A DNA stretch of 64,000 nucleotides from Nageia nagi (lineage: Eukaryota; Pinophyta), in contig JBITNC010000002.1 in assembly GCA_050084985.1 (NCBI GenBank), positions 19,716,001-19,780,000 on the forward strand, written 5' to 3'. The translations under genes were made by a program, and so were the position numbers. The notes under the pieces are model-generated. The model had not been told where the DNA came from. It made no database searches and saw only the letters and a program-made list of their open reading frames with translations. This document shows positions 1 to 13,079 of this stretch, one piece after another; positions within the stretch are counted from its first letter, which is position 1; every line of letters starts with the position of its first letter.

Positions 1-574
1 TTAATACTAATTAAAATATCATTTGATAAAATAGTTTACAATACAATCATTAACCATAACTAGTTTCATTGTAAGTATAGTTAATCATCATTGAGTTGAC
101 ATGTGAGCCTCCATGAGCTATAGTAAAGAACCTGCATTCTCAAGATGAAACCTATAAACTAGAAGAAGCTTATAAACAAGAGCAATTATATGCACCATAT
201 AAATATTCATATCAATTGTAAGATAAATGGCCTAAGTAATGACATCTATAAACTAATCAATTATGCACTATAAGTTATCACAAAGATGCCAAGCCAATAA
301 TTATAGTCATTTGCTATTTATTAGAAATATGTGTTGATATATCAAAGAAAAAGAGCATATGCATATATCAACTACTCACATATGGATAACAAAATATTTT
401 AATAAACACATATTGCTTCCTCATGAAAGTAGAAATAAAAGAATGTACCATGAGTTCCTCACACAATGTGAACTAACCACAAAGGTGTACACTTAGATCA
501 ATAGTATATAGTAAAATATCCTCCTAAAGATGAATTTGTCATTACAAATATGACTTTAACATTTCACTCTCCCT
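1..574. other. AT-rich stretch, no gene seen
   Basis: No reading frame, tandem array or recognisable element end was seen on either strand. The base composition matches the other decayed repeat sequence of the window. Confidence 0.6.
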
Positions 575-1075
575 TGATGATGCATGCGTTGCCGGGGCCG
601 TAACTTTTGATCCGGAGGTCGTTTTGCTTCGAAATTTAAACTGTGGCTTCGTGACGAAATTCCAGTTATGGGAGTTCGCTAGAACTGCCATACCCAAAAA
701 ATGATATTTTTAAGGCCTGAGTCATCCGTCTAAGGCCTGAAAAATAGGCTTTTTTAAGAGCACTCCTGATTTTTAGCTTTTTTTGCATGTTGCACCTATA
801 ATAACTCTCGTTTTTCTTCTAGTTAAGGGTGGATATTTTAGATACTGCTTAATTTGTGTAAGAAGGATGCGCATGCAAATTTTGGGCGCAATCCGACTCA
901 TTTTGGTTTTTTGTTTTTTTTGTGGGCTATTTAAAGGGCATTGTATTCTCTTGGAGAGCATGTGGGTTCAGGAATAAGAAGAGTGTTTTTTGGTCTGGAT
1001 TTCTTCTGTATGTTCTGTGACTGGAATTCGATTTCTGTTTTCCTGTTATAGCTGAATTCACATCACTTGAGGACA
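575..1075 (+). repeat. GC-richer promoter-like fragment, possible LTR piece
   Basis: This segment is clearly richer in G and C, and in CpG, than its surroundings (for example gttgccggggccg near 590). At 927-936 the sequence ctatttaaag resembles a TATA box and is followed by a G/T-rich leader-like stretch, as in the U3-R part of a plant LTR. The words taaggcctga occur twice near 711 and 732. No second copy lies in the window, so LTR status is an inference. The short frames inside it show no known motif. Confidence 0.35.
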
Positions 1076-1369
1076 ACTTCACTAACCATTAGAAACTTTC
1101 AAAGTGTGCACAACAAAGTTTTTAAAATGGTCTAGTGAATAAATTAGGAGATTCAAAGTCACATGAATAGAGCTACAAGTGTCCCATCAAAAACTATCTC
1201 TTTGATATAATGTGCTTAGATTTTTTGTACACTATAAGTTATCATTAAGATTCCAAGGCCATACTTATAGTCACCAAATAGAGGAATTTATAAACAAAGT
1301 ATACAAACCCAAAAGTTCAACAACTTTATTAAGAAGAAAGAAATTACAAGGAACTCAACATTTACTTCA

Positions 1370-1797
1370 TTTTTTAGGGCAACTTTACCAACCTAATAGA
1401 ATCCCTAAGCTTACAAAAATGAGATTCAGGAAGGGGTTTGATGAACAAATTATTATATTTTAGGACTAATGGATAATACTATAAGTGTATAAGACCATCC
1501 AAAACCTTCTCTCTAATGAAATGGACTTGAATCTCTACATACTTTATTCTCCGATGGAAAAAAAATATTCTTTTCCAAAGCAATAGCTGATTGATTATCT
1601 AAACAAATTTGATATGGATGAACTTGATCATACCCAATGTATTTCAAAATATACCTCAACCAAGTGGCTTCCTACATGGCAAGGGACATTGCTTGATATT
1701 CAATCTCTATAGTAGAGAGAGCAAAAGTAGGTTGCTTCTTGGAATCCTAAGGGATAGCACCTGATCCAATGCTAAACACATAAGTAGAGGTTGATTT
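1370..1797 (-). pseudogene. Ty1/copia RNase H and pol C-terminus, decayed
   Basis: Reading the minus strand from 1797 down gives the standard copia RNase H series: a SKKQPT-like segment, LSTIEIEYQAM (family form ALSSTEAEY), then W-L-R and DNQSAIAL near 1590, which carries the catalytic Asp-Asn-Gln-Ser region. The end, near 1380-1445, reads KPLPESHFCKLRD, the typical C-terminal tail (TKPLP...F..LR). Several in-frame stops and frame shifts break it. It continues the reverse transcriptase remnant at 1798-2760 in the same orientation. A functional RNase H would remove the RNA of the RNA/DNA hybrid during reverse transcription. This copy cannot. Confidence 0.85.
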
Positions 1798-2760
1798 TTA
1801 GTCATCTCTATCTCCTCCATAGTCAAAATCTAAGAATCTTGAGAGAACATACAAGGGAAACTTGTCATACTTGAAAGCAAGATCCTTAGTGCCCACAACA
1901 TACCTCAAAATTTGCTTAACTACATTGAGGTTATCAACATATGGTTTTTGCATAAAGTGATATATCAAATTCAAATTAAAGGCAATATCTATCCTAGAGA
2001 TAATAAAATACAAAATACTACCAATTAGTTGCCTATAATCTATAGTATCTACCAATTAAGAGTTGGAACTAAGAGATAACATGATTCTAGGAGAGATTGG
2101 AATTGCAATAGATTTGCACTCCTTTATTCCAAACTTTTACAAGATATATTAGATATATTTGGATTTACTAAGATAAATACAATTCTTGTATTGGTACACT
2201 TGCATACTAAGGTAGTAATGCAATAGACCAAGGTCAATCATTTCAAAAGTTGCCTTAAGTTTGGATATGCAATCTTGTATGAGGACTATATTATTACCTA
2301 TAATCAATAGATCATCCACATAGAGAATAATCAAGATCAAGTCTTGTCCTTGGTTGAGCACATAAATATTTATGTCAAAGAAGCATTTAGAAAACCTAAT
2401 ATCCTTAAGGAATCCTAAAATATTATAGTACCAAGCCTAAGGTGCTTACTTAAGACCATATAAAGACTTCTTTAGTTTGTAAATAAAATATTCTTTTCCT
2501 TCAACAATAAACCTTTTTGTTTGTTTCATGTATATTTCCACATTTAAATCACCATTGAGAAAAGCACTCTTGACATCAAGTTGAAAAACTTTACATCCTT
2601 GAGCTACTGTAAGAGCAAGAATCACCTTGATAGTAGGTATTTTTGCACTAGAGCAAAGGTTTCCTCATAATCAACTTTGTATTTTTGAGCAAAACCCTTG
2701 GATACTAACCTTGATTTATAATTCTCAATTTCTTCAACTAAATTATATTTTACCTTATAA
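1798..2760 (-). pseudogene. Ty1/copia reverse transcriptase, decayed
   Basis: The minus strand reads through classical copia RT blocks. Near 2590-2520 it gives FQLDVKSAFLNGDL (first catalytic Asp region) followed by EIYMKQ and KLKKSLYGLK. Near 2325-2305 it gives LYVDDLLIIGNN, the YVDD catalytic box, intact. Further on come LLHYYLSMQV (family LG.LKYFLGIEV), then YRQLIGSILY and RYVVGTKDLA. The family order integrase, RT, RNase H is kept and fits copia, not gypsy. Stops and shifts separate the open blocks (2149-2361 and 1798-2055 are the longest), so it is a pseudogene. No LTR pair was found for it. Confidence 0.92.
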
Positions 2761-2948
2761 ACTCATTTATTACCAATCACATTATATTCATTAGGATAAG
2801 GAACCAAATCCTAAGTTTGATTCTTCATTAAAGCCTCATACTCCACTTTCATGGCATTCATTCAGCATTCCTACTTTGAAGCTTCTTTAAAGGATATTTA
2901 TGGTTGAGATTTTTATTCCTTAGGGGATAAATCCATACTAACATCCAT

Positions 2949-3400
2949 CTAGTTAGATGTTATAGAAGAATCATCACACTCATCTAGGTTTGCATAAGAA
3001 GTAGATTCTTCAAGAAGTTCATTGAACTTTACATCTCTTAACATAAATATTGCTCTTAAGGAGGGTTGGTATAGCCTGTAGCCTCTATGTTGATTGTCAT
3101 ATCCTACAAATATACACTTTTTAGACCTCTTATTCAACTTCTTCCTTTTCTTAGGAAAAATGAAGGCATAAGCATCATAGCCAAAGATTCTAAAGTGAGA
3201 GATATTAGGTTTATTTCTTTTCCATGTCTCATATGAAGTTTTTCTTTCAACTAATTTCATACGAAACCTATTTAAGATGTATATTTTAGTATTTATAGCT
3301 TCACCCCATAAGAATCTAGGAAGATCTCCCAACATACATCTTGCTATTTTCTAAATGGTTCTATTTTTTATGTTTGGCTACACCATTCTACTGAGGAGTG
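2949..3400 (-). pseudogene. Ty1/copia integrase C-terminal half, decayed
   Basis: An open block of 128 codons (3335 to 2949) starts at MLGDLPRFLWGEA, matching the end of the copia integrase core (family ML....P..FW.EA). It is followed by YILNR, then T.YE.W....P..SH.R.FG..AY, then KCIFVGYDNQHRGYRLY, the well-known CIFVGY box of the copia integrase C-terminus. Just upstream, in broken frames near 3395-3340, YTPQ and NGVAKHK correspond to the TPQQNGVAER motif before the catalytic Glu. The amino-terminal zinc domain and most of the core are absent, so the remnant is 5'-truncated near 3400. Positions 2761-2948 are the poorly conserved linker to RT. Confidence 0.88.
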
Positions 3401-5496
3401 TAAGGAATGAGAGGGAGGTACACCTCTATTTATAAGATAAAACCTACTCTTTAACCTCCCTTTTACCCAAGGGTAAGGTTGAAGAGTTTTCTATATTTAT
3501 TCCCTTAATTCTTTAAGGTATCTAAAGATACTTTAAGCATTAAGTGAATTTACATTAAAGAGAAATATTACACAATAGTACATTACAAATTCCAACACAA
3601 TAATATACACCTTTTAGATTAGGAGGTCTATATTTTAGGGAATGAATTATGGTACCAGTTTAGTAAATATTCATTGCAAGGTCATTTGAATTCCAATCAT
3701 AATCCTTTAAAGATTCATTATTATTCTACTTTGAGGATTGTACATAAATTGGCTACTTGCCCACTTTGTATCAAGTTTACATATTTCATGTACATTCATG
3801 ATCTATTTGATATAGAGAATATCATTTTATAATAATTGTATTTGTATATCATTTATTTGTTTATGTATTCATTCATTAATTATACATTTTTAGGTCTATA
3901 ATTACCTTACCCCATATTGAATGGATCACAAGGATAATGTTCATGTTAATGATATGATATGAAGGTGACTTATTTAACCCATGTTATATGGATCATAAAA
4001 TGTCCTCTCCTTATCCCATGTTGAATGGATCATAAATAGAATAATTCTCATGAAATGAACATAACAAGATAATGATAAATTTTATTCAATTAATGATAAG
4101 AAAAGGAGTTTTCTCAAGGATAATGTTAAAGCCAATGTTCATGATGTGTTTCCAATATGATAGGATATGGGTGTATTGACCTTGAATTAAGAGGGATGAT
4201 ACTTTAAATTTTAAACTATGGTATGATGGATGGAAAAATGTGATATCAAAAAAATATCAATTGATCATTGTTAATTACTCATTGATAATGATAAGGATAT
4301 TCTATAAAATATCAAAGATAATAATAATGATATGATATGATTATTGCTCTATTGATGAATGATAAAGATGAAAATGTGAGAAAAGAGATTTATCCATATC
4401 AAAGTCACTATCACTAATTCCATAAGACTATGTTTCCCTCAGATACCATGGTAGACAACAATTGATGATCAAACCTAAAGGATTGATTATAAGGTAACCC
4501 AATAGTATGATTATGATCCAAATAGTTGAATCCTCATTTAGAAAATGAGGTCTATGGAAAGTGATAATGATATGCAGTCAAATAACTTGAAATATATGTG
4601 CCTATAATGGTATCATAATGATGATATGATGCAAGGAACACTTAAGTAAAGCATAAGGATAATGATGATATACAAAGATCAACAAGAAATAAAGATAACA
4701 TGATATAAACAATGATGATAAAGGAAACCTAATTACATGATAAGAAATGATGAACAATAATGATAAAAATAAATGATGAGAAGACACAAAGAAAAAGGAG
4801 TACCTCATAATGATGCTACGAGATGAGTGACTATTTTCCTATCTTGCAGTATCCATTGTTGGAGGGTCAAAAAAGGCTCTAGTATAAACTCCTAGGATTC
4901 CAATAATAAAATAATAACTTGATAAGAAAACCAAAGTGCTAATATTTTATGTAAGGTAAACACACATAATCGATTCCCAAGGATATTTTGTAACTCATTG
5001 GATTATTTGATAAATTAATAAGAATATTATCATTTAATATTATGGTAAGAATCTCAACTCGATATAGAAGCATGTAATTGATTCACACCATGTCTAGGCA
5101 AAGGGTTATTGAAAACTATGAAGTGTTGACTAGGTGGTACAATTAGATTTTCTATTAATGTTTTATCATTATCTATAAGATTTTGGATCACATATTTCAA
5201 TTGCATGCACCAATTTTTATTGTATCTCTTTTGCCTATGATACTCGTAATATTCATTCTCTTTATACCAAGTTTAAGTGGATGCATAAGGATTATCTCTG
5301 ACTCCAAGAAATGTTATGATGTTTTCTTGTGTTAATCATTTCAAGATATTCAATAAAGACTCTTCCATAGGAGTGAAATATAACTTTTACTTTTGTGCTT
5401 TATTATTGGTTTGACCTTGGTCATGTACAATTAGCTATTGAGGAGCTCTTTCTTATTGTACTTATATGATCAATTGTGGTGCTATTACTTATTGGT
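3401..5496. other. AT-rich, ATGATA-biased sequence without genes
   Basis: From about 3900 to 4800 the sequence is dominated by irregular atgata/ataatga words, probably old expanded microsatellite material. I see no motif-bearing frame. The 68-codon frame on the minus strand at 4602-4808 is a product of this bias (Ser, Leu, Ile, Tyr only). Confidence 0.5.
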
Positions 5497-6250
5497 TTAC
5501 ATCATATGATACTTGATTATTTTATGGATTTTAAAATGCTTGATTTTTATTTCCACTATTGTTATTCTTTTGATCATTATTTTTATTCTTATTGAATAGC
5601 TTAATTTCACTTGATTGAATCTTGTATTTTTTTTTATAATCTTTTCATATGATAATGCTTCATCAAAGGAATTATGTTGTTGTATTTGGAAGATAGAAGA
5701 TATTTTCTTATCACAACTTTTGTTAAATAATCTTATTACCTCTTCTTGTTGTAAGTAATATAATAAATTAGTCATAATAGCTCTCCATATTGCTATATAA
5801 CCATTGATTGGCTCATCATCATATTATAATATATTTTTTAAATATGTGATAGATGCTCTCTTTCTCATGTTGATAGAAAAATGATCCAATAATATAATTT
5901 TTAATTTCTCAAAAGAGTAGATACTATGTTGGGGAAATTTTTTATACCAATCTAAATTTTTTCCCACTAATATCATTGTAAATGTTTGTAGAATGAGAAC
6001 ATCATCATTTCTTATGATATAGCAAGAGTAGTTGAATTTACTTCAGTGTTCCCTTAGATATTCTTTTTATTTTAATTTCTCCATGTAAGATACTTCAAAC
6101 ATGTAAGGGAATTTCTTAATATAAACCATATGTTTGATTGGTTCATTGATAATTGAATGATAAGACATCTTGATTTTCATATGACTATTGATTTTCAACT
6201 CCATGTCTTGTAACCTCTTTAAGATGTCATCATGCATTGTTGGAGGTTAT
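5497..6250 (-). pseudogene. Retrotransposon gag remnant related to element T
   Basis: On the minus strand, broken frames align block by block with the gag of element T at 21.9-22.5 kb. NEPIKHMVYIKKFPYMFE matches NEPIHPSVPKKKLPHNFE. LDWYKKFPQHSIYSF matches LEWYSNLPRHSIYSF. SINMRKRASIT matches RIYIKEESSIT. EEVIRLFNKSC matches EELVKLFRQNC. This is the capsid-type Retrotrans_gag region, which would form the particle shell. The longest open block is 5497-5775. No zinc knuckle, protease or polymerase follows on the same strand. Its LTRs were not located. It is an older, separate insertion of the T family or a relative. Confidence 0.78.
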
Positions 6251-9200
6251 TGAATTACCATTATTTGTACTTGATATGTTAGTTGTTGATATCATTGTTG
6301 TATTATTTATGTTAGTCATTTATTCCATGTTTTATTAGGAGAAATATTTTTACCATATAAGATTGATTGGGAAGTTGAGATATTTGATTTATTTATCCTC
6401 AAGTTTTATATGATGGTTGATTCAAATCATGCTAAAATGATTGAGATTGATTTGTATTTTGATAAGCTTGAGTCATGATAATTTAAGGATCCATATAATG
6501 CAAGTTTATTTTTCTTAATTGGGATTATGTTGGTTTGATTGATAGGAAATATTTGGTTTTCCAACATGAGCGACTTATTAAGGTAAAATTTTATTTTGAT
6601 TAGGTATTTGAGATTATGATGTATCCCTAAACCATGTGTTGTGCCTTGATTAGAAAATATTTGCACAACCAAATGAGGTACACTTGAAGGCCTAATTTGT
6701 TAAGTATGATGATATATCATATACCCATGATTAACATTTATAATTTATTGACTTGACATTATTTGAGGGATACTTATTATTTGCATTGATGTGGCTAAGG
6801 GTTATTGTGAAACCATTTGTTGTATTGGTTGATTTGAAATTTGAGTTATTATAATAATTGGTGAAGTGGTGAAAAATGAAGGATCAACATGGTGAATGAA
6901 ATTATGAGATAAAATTGGTGGCCCTTTTTTCTCTAGATATGAAGGAAAAGGTTCTAAAGGAGTCACCATTGATTGAGAAGGAAAAGGATTTTCAAAGTAA
7001 ATAAAAGTTATTTTCTTATCTCCATGATGAGATAAATCTAAATGTTGATGTTAAGGTTCCAAATATGAAGGTTAATCAACTTGATCATAAAATGGGATAT
7101 GTTTTCTAGACTTAAATTTCTAAAATAGAATTTGGATATTAGGATCACTCATAATAAAGTTCTTGCAAATCAATGACATCTTGGTGTGAATGACTAGGAC
7201 CTTCGAACAAGGAAATGGTGTGCGAGTTAGGTTCACTACTCCTATGTTATTATGACATGTGAAGTTTAGGAGAAGGTTTATATTGACATATTTATTTTAT
7301 TTCTTCCATAACTTATTTATTTTTGCTTGTGCTCTACTTTTTGCTAAATTTACATAAATATCATCCATTTCTTTTAAAGTATGAAAATAGAAAATATCAA
7401 ACAATTTATCCAAATAGTGATAAGGAAATAAAGTAAATAAACACTCAGCCTAAAATGTTATTATACTCATATTTAAAGTATACAAAGATTAACCACAAAC
7501 AACTTATATGATTCTTGAAGAGATTGCATCCCTATATGATAAGATAGCAATGATGATAAGAAAGGAACGGTGTTTACATTATTTTATCATTTTATTTATT
7601 CAATTGGATATTTATCTTATTTATTGATGATTGATTTTATGGCTCTATTCCCTCTTGTTTAGTTTTCCTAAATATTTGTCTAGTCAAGCATTTTCAAGGT
7701 GAAGCTCAATATCTAAATGTGTGGGTAATTTAAAAGATTGTCTATTACCACCTTGGTGATGACCTCAAAGTGTGAGTGAGATAATGGGGACCAATTCCAT
7801 ATGTACCAATAAAAGCCTAGGTTGATATGTGATTAATGATGAAATTCTAAAAATGAAAATGATATGCCACTATATTATAGTTAAATGCTAACAATTAAAG
7901 ATAATGTAAGGCATTCCCACCCAATATATGATTTTTTTAAATAAAAATATAAGATAAAAATAGTAGACAAAACACAAAGTTAAATCATAATAAAAGTAAG
8001 ATATGGGCCTAGGGGCTTTCAATTGAAACTCTCATCATATAATACCTATTTTAAAAAACTTTGGTCCATCCTAACTAATCTCTACAAGACCAATTAATAT
8101 TACTAACTAGAAGACTAATCAACTAGTTGGCTAACCAGTCATAGTGGTACCTAAAGAACTTTAGAAATATGGTAAAATAAAATATATCTTTTGACAAGGG
8201 TGCAAAATCATACATGTAAACTAGCAGTGGATTATTATTTCCTACTACAAACACTAGTTTTTTATAAAAATAAAAATTATAACCCAAAATGCTAAAATGA
8301 TAAAAAATATTGAAATGACAAGGAAAAAGTTGATCCACCTACTAAGGATCAATTTACAAGATTAATAATCCTGCAAAGTGTAGATTGGATCTGATCGACC
8401 TATAGAGGGTTGATATATAAAGTCTTATCAGAGTTTGATGTTGATTAAAGGATTAAAACTTCTAGATCTACTTCATGGATAATGTGTCTTTGAATCCTTA
8501 TAAAATACATTAACAAATCAAGGCCCAAAATGCTAAAATGAATAGAAGAATGGCCAAAATTGAAAAGAACAATATGAAGTTAAGGTTTATATATCTTCTT
8601 CTAATTTTATTATCTCAAGGACCAAGGTGTGTCATCATGATTTCCATTTTGCAGTACCCTATTTCTACCTTTAAAACTCTATAATAAATATCTAGAGGGT
8701 TTACTTCAAGAAAAATGATGTAAAGTTCATTTGTTATCATGATATGTACTTTTTGATATCTAACACAAATATTAGTGAGAAAATTCAATCTTTGAGTCCT
8801 TAAGACCTTGGAAATGAGCTAGTAGGGTAAACCCTAACTAAAATATAATGTAATCCCTCTTTTTCATAACCAAATAGATAATCAAAAATATTTATATGAC
8901 TAATGCATAATGATATGCTATGCTAGAATGCATTATTTTTAGTTTCTTTTCTAATAAAATGATGTATATGTTATATATCAAATGCTAAATGATCATTCAT
9001 GTCATGGATTTATGGTAAAACTACTTATGCATGTCAAATATATATGTTAAATGCTAATGATAAATGCTTAAATTATGAAATTATTGATAAAAATCTAAAT
9101 GATCAAAACCCTACCATGAATTTAGCTTAAATGTAGCTACATGCAAATAGCTAAAATGAAATCTACACTAAGAGAAGGATACATGTGGTATCCATAGCTC

Positions 9201-9555
9201 CAAATATCTCCATGCACCTACAAAAACTCAAGAGCTTGTTGTAACTCTTTTGAAATGGTGAAATATTCTCATATATTCATGTTGGTTCCTTTAGATCTAA
9301 AAGATGGTACATGTAATATTGGATGGCTTAGGGTATTCAAGTTTGGTGCAAGGTGATTGTTGATCAGAGGTTCTCTTAGTATATTCATGAAAATTATAAT
9401 TCAAAAATGGAACCAATGGGATAAAATGAAATATATTGTACCTTTTAAACTTAACCTAAACCTAACTAACATACTGACTAACTAATCAATAAGCCAGTTA
9501 GGGTTAACAGATTGACCAATAAGTTGACTAGAAGGATGACCTATTTGAGTATTTT
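6251..9555. other. Decayed repeat sequence, no definable gene
   Basis: From 6251 to about 7260 the minus strand keeps Asn/Gln/Ile-rich short frames (for example 6427-6672). These may be the pre-gag leader reading frame of the gag at 5497-6250, but no motif supports this. From 7260 to 9555 I see nothing except short ctaact-type words near 8080 and 9470. Confidence 0.45.
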
Positions 9556-10035
9556 GACCATGTTTAACAAGTTTTGATTAATTTTGTTGTTGCTAGGATA
9601 TGTGCACTCAAGATATACAATTTTGAGGTATCTACAAACTTAGCATGGGAGAATATTAATTGCAAAGTGATATGTATGCACTTCCATTGGAAGGATGTGG
9701 TGTGGATTTTAGTACTAAATTACTACAAACATTATGGACTATATTATGGGATTTATTTGTATGTTGGATACAATTCATAGTTAGGGGGAGAAATATACCC
9801 TTAAGGGAATTCTTTCATAACCATCATAAATTATTAGTTCCCATCACATGGAGAAGTTTCTTCAAAAGGGAGGAAAAGGCATGGTGGCAAAACTATTTTC
9901 AATTTAACAAACAGAGAAAGGAAATGGAAAACAAGAGGAAATCCAACAATTATAGGCATGCCATAAAGGTATTTTTCAAAATCCTAGGAGGTTACCCCCA
10001 TGTCACTCTCCTGATCATGACATCTAGTTAATTTT
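9556..10035 (+). pseudogene. Ty3/gypsy protease-side remnant
   Basis: Near 9660-9830 the plus strand reads MYALPLEGCGVDFSTKLLQT, then LWTILWD, which follows the end of the gypsy protease domain (family pattern LPL.G.D.VLG..WL..LGPI.WD). About 200 bases downstream lies the RT of the same orientation, with the spacing expected for protease to RT. The active-site D(S/T)G is not visible, so the start is lost. Two overlapping frames (9574-9780 and 9660-10031) show that a frame shift divides it. Confidence 0.62.
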
Positions 10036-10039
10036 GAAA

Positions 10040-10760
10040 AGTCAACTACCCAACATTCATCCTTATCAGTAGTACTATTTGTACAAGAATGAAATTGAGA
10101 AATTAGTGAATTAAATGTTCAATGTAGGTATCATTTGACCCAATGTAAGTCCTTACTCTTCTCTTGTTTTATTTTTTCATAAGAAGTATGGGTCTTGGTG
10201 CATATGCATTAACTTTTGGGCTCCCAACAAATTCACAATCAAGGATAAGTTTCTCATCCTATTCATTGATGAGTTTCTCAATGAACTACATGGTGTTAAA
10301 TATTTTTTCAAATTGGAACTATGATCTAATAATCACCAAATTAATCTTCATGAATAAGATATTCCTAAAATTAGTTTTTGTACATATGAAGGTCATTATG
10401 ATTTTTAAGTAATACTATTTGATCTTACTAATGCTCCTTACACTTTTCAGAGCCTCATAAATCATGTATTTCATCCTCACCTAAGAAGTTTTTTTTTTTA
10501 TTTTCTTTGATGATATTTTAATCTATAGTAATAATTGGGAGTATCATCTATCTACCTTAGATCAAACCTTGTAAATTCTTGAATATCATCAATTGTATGT
10601 TAAATGATCCAAATATTATTTTATTGAGTACTTGGGGTACATTATATTTCAATAAGGTTTCAAGATATATCCTTTAAATATTGTACATATAAAACGTTGG
10701 TCTCCTCCTAAATCACTAAAGGGATTTCATATATTCCTAAGATTAATTAGGTATTATCAT
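10040..10760 (+). pseudogene. Ty3/gypsy reverse transcriptase, decayed
   Basis: Across several frames the plus strand shows nearly all gypsy RT blocks. PTIHPY-like and KNEIEKLV occur near 10045-10105, and SPYSSLVL with a KK-GS remnant near 10145-10195. INFWAPNKFTIKDKFLI is the degraded CIDYRALN...KDKFPIP block. Then come FLNELHGVKYFFKLEL, DIPKISFCTYEGHYDF and FDLTNAPYTFQSLINHVF. At 10503-10520 lies FFDDIL, with both catalytic Asp codons intact, and near 10620 FIEYLGYII. This is a plus-strand element unrelated to the copia remnant. Many stops make it non-functional. It is typical chromovirus-like or related gypsy RT, but the lineage cannot be fixed by eye. Confidence 0.9.
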
Positions 10761-11290
10761 AAAGTTATGAAGGGTTATGGCAAGATGTAGCATCACTCAT
10801 AGTACTAATAAAAAAGAGTGCATTCATCTGGTCACCCATTGTTGAAGAATCTCTCCACAAAATAAAAGAAGCCATGTATTTCACACCAATCTTGGCCATG
10901 ACCAATTTCTCTAAAATATTTATCCTTGAGAGTGATGCTTCTAGAGTGGGACTTGGAGCCATTTTGATTTAGGAGGGATGACTCTTATCTTTAACTAACA
11001 AAGGCCTTATTATGTAAAATTTTTGCTAAATCCACTTATGTGAAAGAAATGGTATCCATTAATCATGTTATTCGAAAATGAAAACCTTATCTCATTGGTC
11101 AATACTTTCTCATTAGAATAGATCATCATAGTTTGAAATACTTCATGGAATAATGAATATAAAATCTCAAACAAAAATATGATCACAAAACTTTTATGGT
11201 ATTATTATGAGATTATGTATATAGATAATAGAGAAAATGTAGTTGTTGATGCCCCTTCTCTTGAAAGTTGAGGATCCTATATCATTTCAA
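10761..11290 (+). pseudogene. Ty3/gypsy RNase H remnant
   Basis: Directly after RT the plus strand continues with KRVHSSGHP (family KG..F.W) near 10810, then LRVMLLEWDLEPF (family LESDASG.G.GAIL, shifted) near 10930 and HSLKYFME (family DH.SLK.L) near 11130. Order and spacing fit RNase H between RT and integrase. The catalytic Asp series is mutated or frame-shifted. This would have degraded the RNA template after copying. Confidence 0.72.
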
Positions 11291-11399
11291 TCAATTTCAT
11301 CTTTGGTTCCTTAATGGATCAATCAAGTTAAGCAAGAATGACTCCATGAAATCCCTACTCAGATGTTGATTCACTAACTCTAGAATGACCCTACTAGAA

Positions 11400-12340
11400 A
11401 ACCTCATTTTTTTATCATGATGAGATTCTTCATTTCAAGGGCCACATTTTACTACCTATTAATTCTTCATGTCATGAGTTGATAGCTCAAGAGTTACATC
11501 GTATTCTAATTACTAGACACTCTAGTTTCCTTAAGACCTAAAAAGGAGTAACCTACTCTCTCTACTATACTGAAATGAAAAAAAAAATCAAGAAATTTAT
11601 TACTAAATGTGATGAATGTCAATGATATAAAAAGGTGAGACCATTGGCACTCCTATCCTATTTCATCCTCTACCTATTCCAACATGTACTTAGATAAATA
11701 TTTTGATGGATTTCATTGAGGGACTCCCCAAATCCTATGGGAAATTAGTTATAATGGTTGTAGGGAATAGGATTTCAAATTATATGTACTTTTACATCTT
11801 ATATTATTATTTCAAGGTTGTGAATGTAGCCAACTTTTTCTTGATAACATTTTCAAACTCCATAGTATGCCATCTTCCATTGATAGTGAGCATAACCTAA
11901 TCTTTGCCAACAATTTTTGGTAATAATTTTTTAATATCTAAGCTACTTAGCTCAATATGATATTATCCAATTGCACCTAAATGAATGGTTAGACTAAAAT
12001 TTTTAATAACTATTTTCATACATATCTCCATTATTGTTCCTCATCCCAACTAGTCCATTAGGTTAAATGGTTCCCTTTCATAAACTGGTGGTATAATAAT
12101 ACATGACTACCTATGAAGAATTGTATGATAAACCTCCACCCATAATGGCTTCTTATATTCTTGAAAACAATAATATCTAATTATTTGATACAACCTTAAT
12201 CAATTGGGGAGACATTCTCTAACTTCTTCATGAGAACCTACAAGTAGCTAAACATTGGATGAAGTAACAAGTTAATTAACAACAAGTAAAAATAGAATTT
12301 AAGAAGGGGAAATGGTTTTCTATAGCTTCACCCATATCAA
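11400..12340 (+). pseudogene. Ty3/gypsy integrase remnant
   Basis: The zinc-binding region is visible at about 11440-11625: a degraded H.S..GH.G-like stretch, then KKIKKFITKCDECQ (family I..FV..C..CQ). The catalytic core begins at 11703 with MMDFIEGLPKSYGKLVIMVV, which carries the first Asp in the D-F-I-G/E-L-P context. It is followed by a broken SDRD..F-like block near 11890, SNCTXMNGXTKIFN (family YHPQTDGQTEVVN) near 11965, and WYNNT (family WYNT.YH) near 12090. A K-G-D-W-V-like GEMVFYSFT near 12310 marks the C-terminal side. Stops are frequent. The homology fades after 12340, so the 3' LTR is lost or unrecognised. Confidence 0.86.
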
Positions 12341-13079
12341 TAAAAATATAAAAAGGTAAAAGGACTCATATAAGAGTTGTGAGTGCATCATATCATAGGA
12401 TTATCACATAACTATCTACTTATAAGGATCATCATAACTAGATAAACATAAAAATCAACATCATGAAGAATAAACTATAAGTATCATCATAAATAGGAGA
12501 ATCATCATGATGTTTATTGCCACAAGTACCTAAGGGATGAGAATAAACTAAGAGAATTATCAAGTACTTATTGCCCCAAGTACCCAACAGTAGGATAATC
12601 AAATGAGTTACAATGATCTAATTGGAGAAAAATTCTTGAACTTACCTTTGAATTGGGGGATCTTTTACCCCCAAGAATTGGATAGAAGCATAAATATCCT
12701 TAAATACAAGATTAATAGTCTTACCTTTTGCATACAATTTGAGTTTTTAATAGAAATTATTGCAAAAATAATCTTTATGTTTTATTGCACACTTTGTTCT
12801 TTTCATATTGTTTTTCAAAATTCTTTCTATCTTCTTCTTGTACTTCAACTTCTTGGGATACTCATAAAATATTGCAATCAATACTATTGATTTTAATGTT
12901 ATTTTTGCACTAATGTTAATATACTTCACTTCATAAATATTTTTTGGCTCAAAATCTACCTCTTATGTAGAGCACCATCGATTAGATGCCTCAATTATGG
13001 AGTATCATCATTGTATTTCTTCTAAACATTGAACACTAATAAATCTAAGAAACTCTTCCCAAACTCTAATATCTTTAAA
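12341..13079. other. Spacer between two retrotransposon remnants
   Basis: Contains a short repeated phrase ending ttgcc(a/c)caagtacc at about 12520 and 12570. The 95-codon plus-strand frame at 12603-12890 and its antisense partner show no motif and are hydrophobic by AT bias. Confidence 0.5.

Noticed and set aside
8123-8338. 71-codon minus-strand frame, membrane-like
   Set aside because: Phe/Tyr/Leu richness is explained by AT bias. No homologous motif, no start context and no second copy.
9450-9500. cctaaacctaact words as interstitial telomere repeats
   Set aside because: Units are irregular and do not give the plant TTTAGGG repeat.
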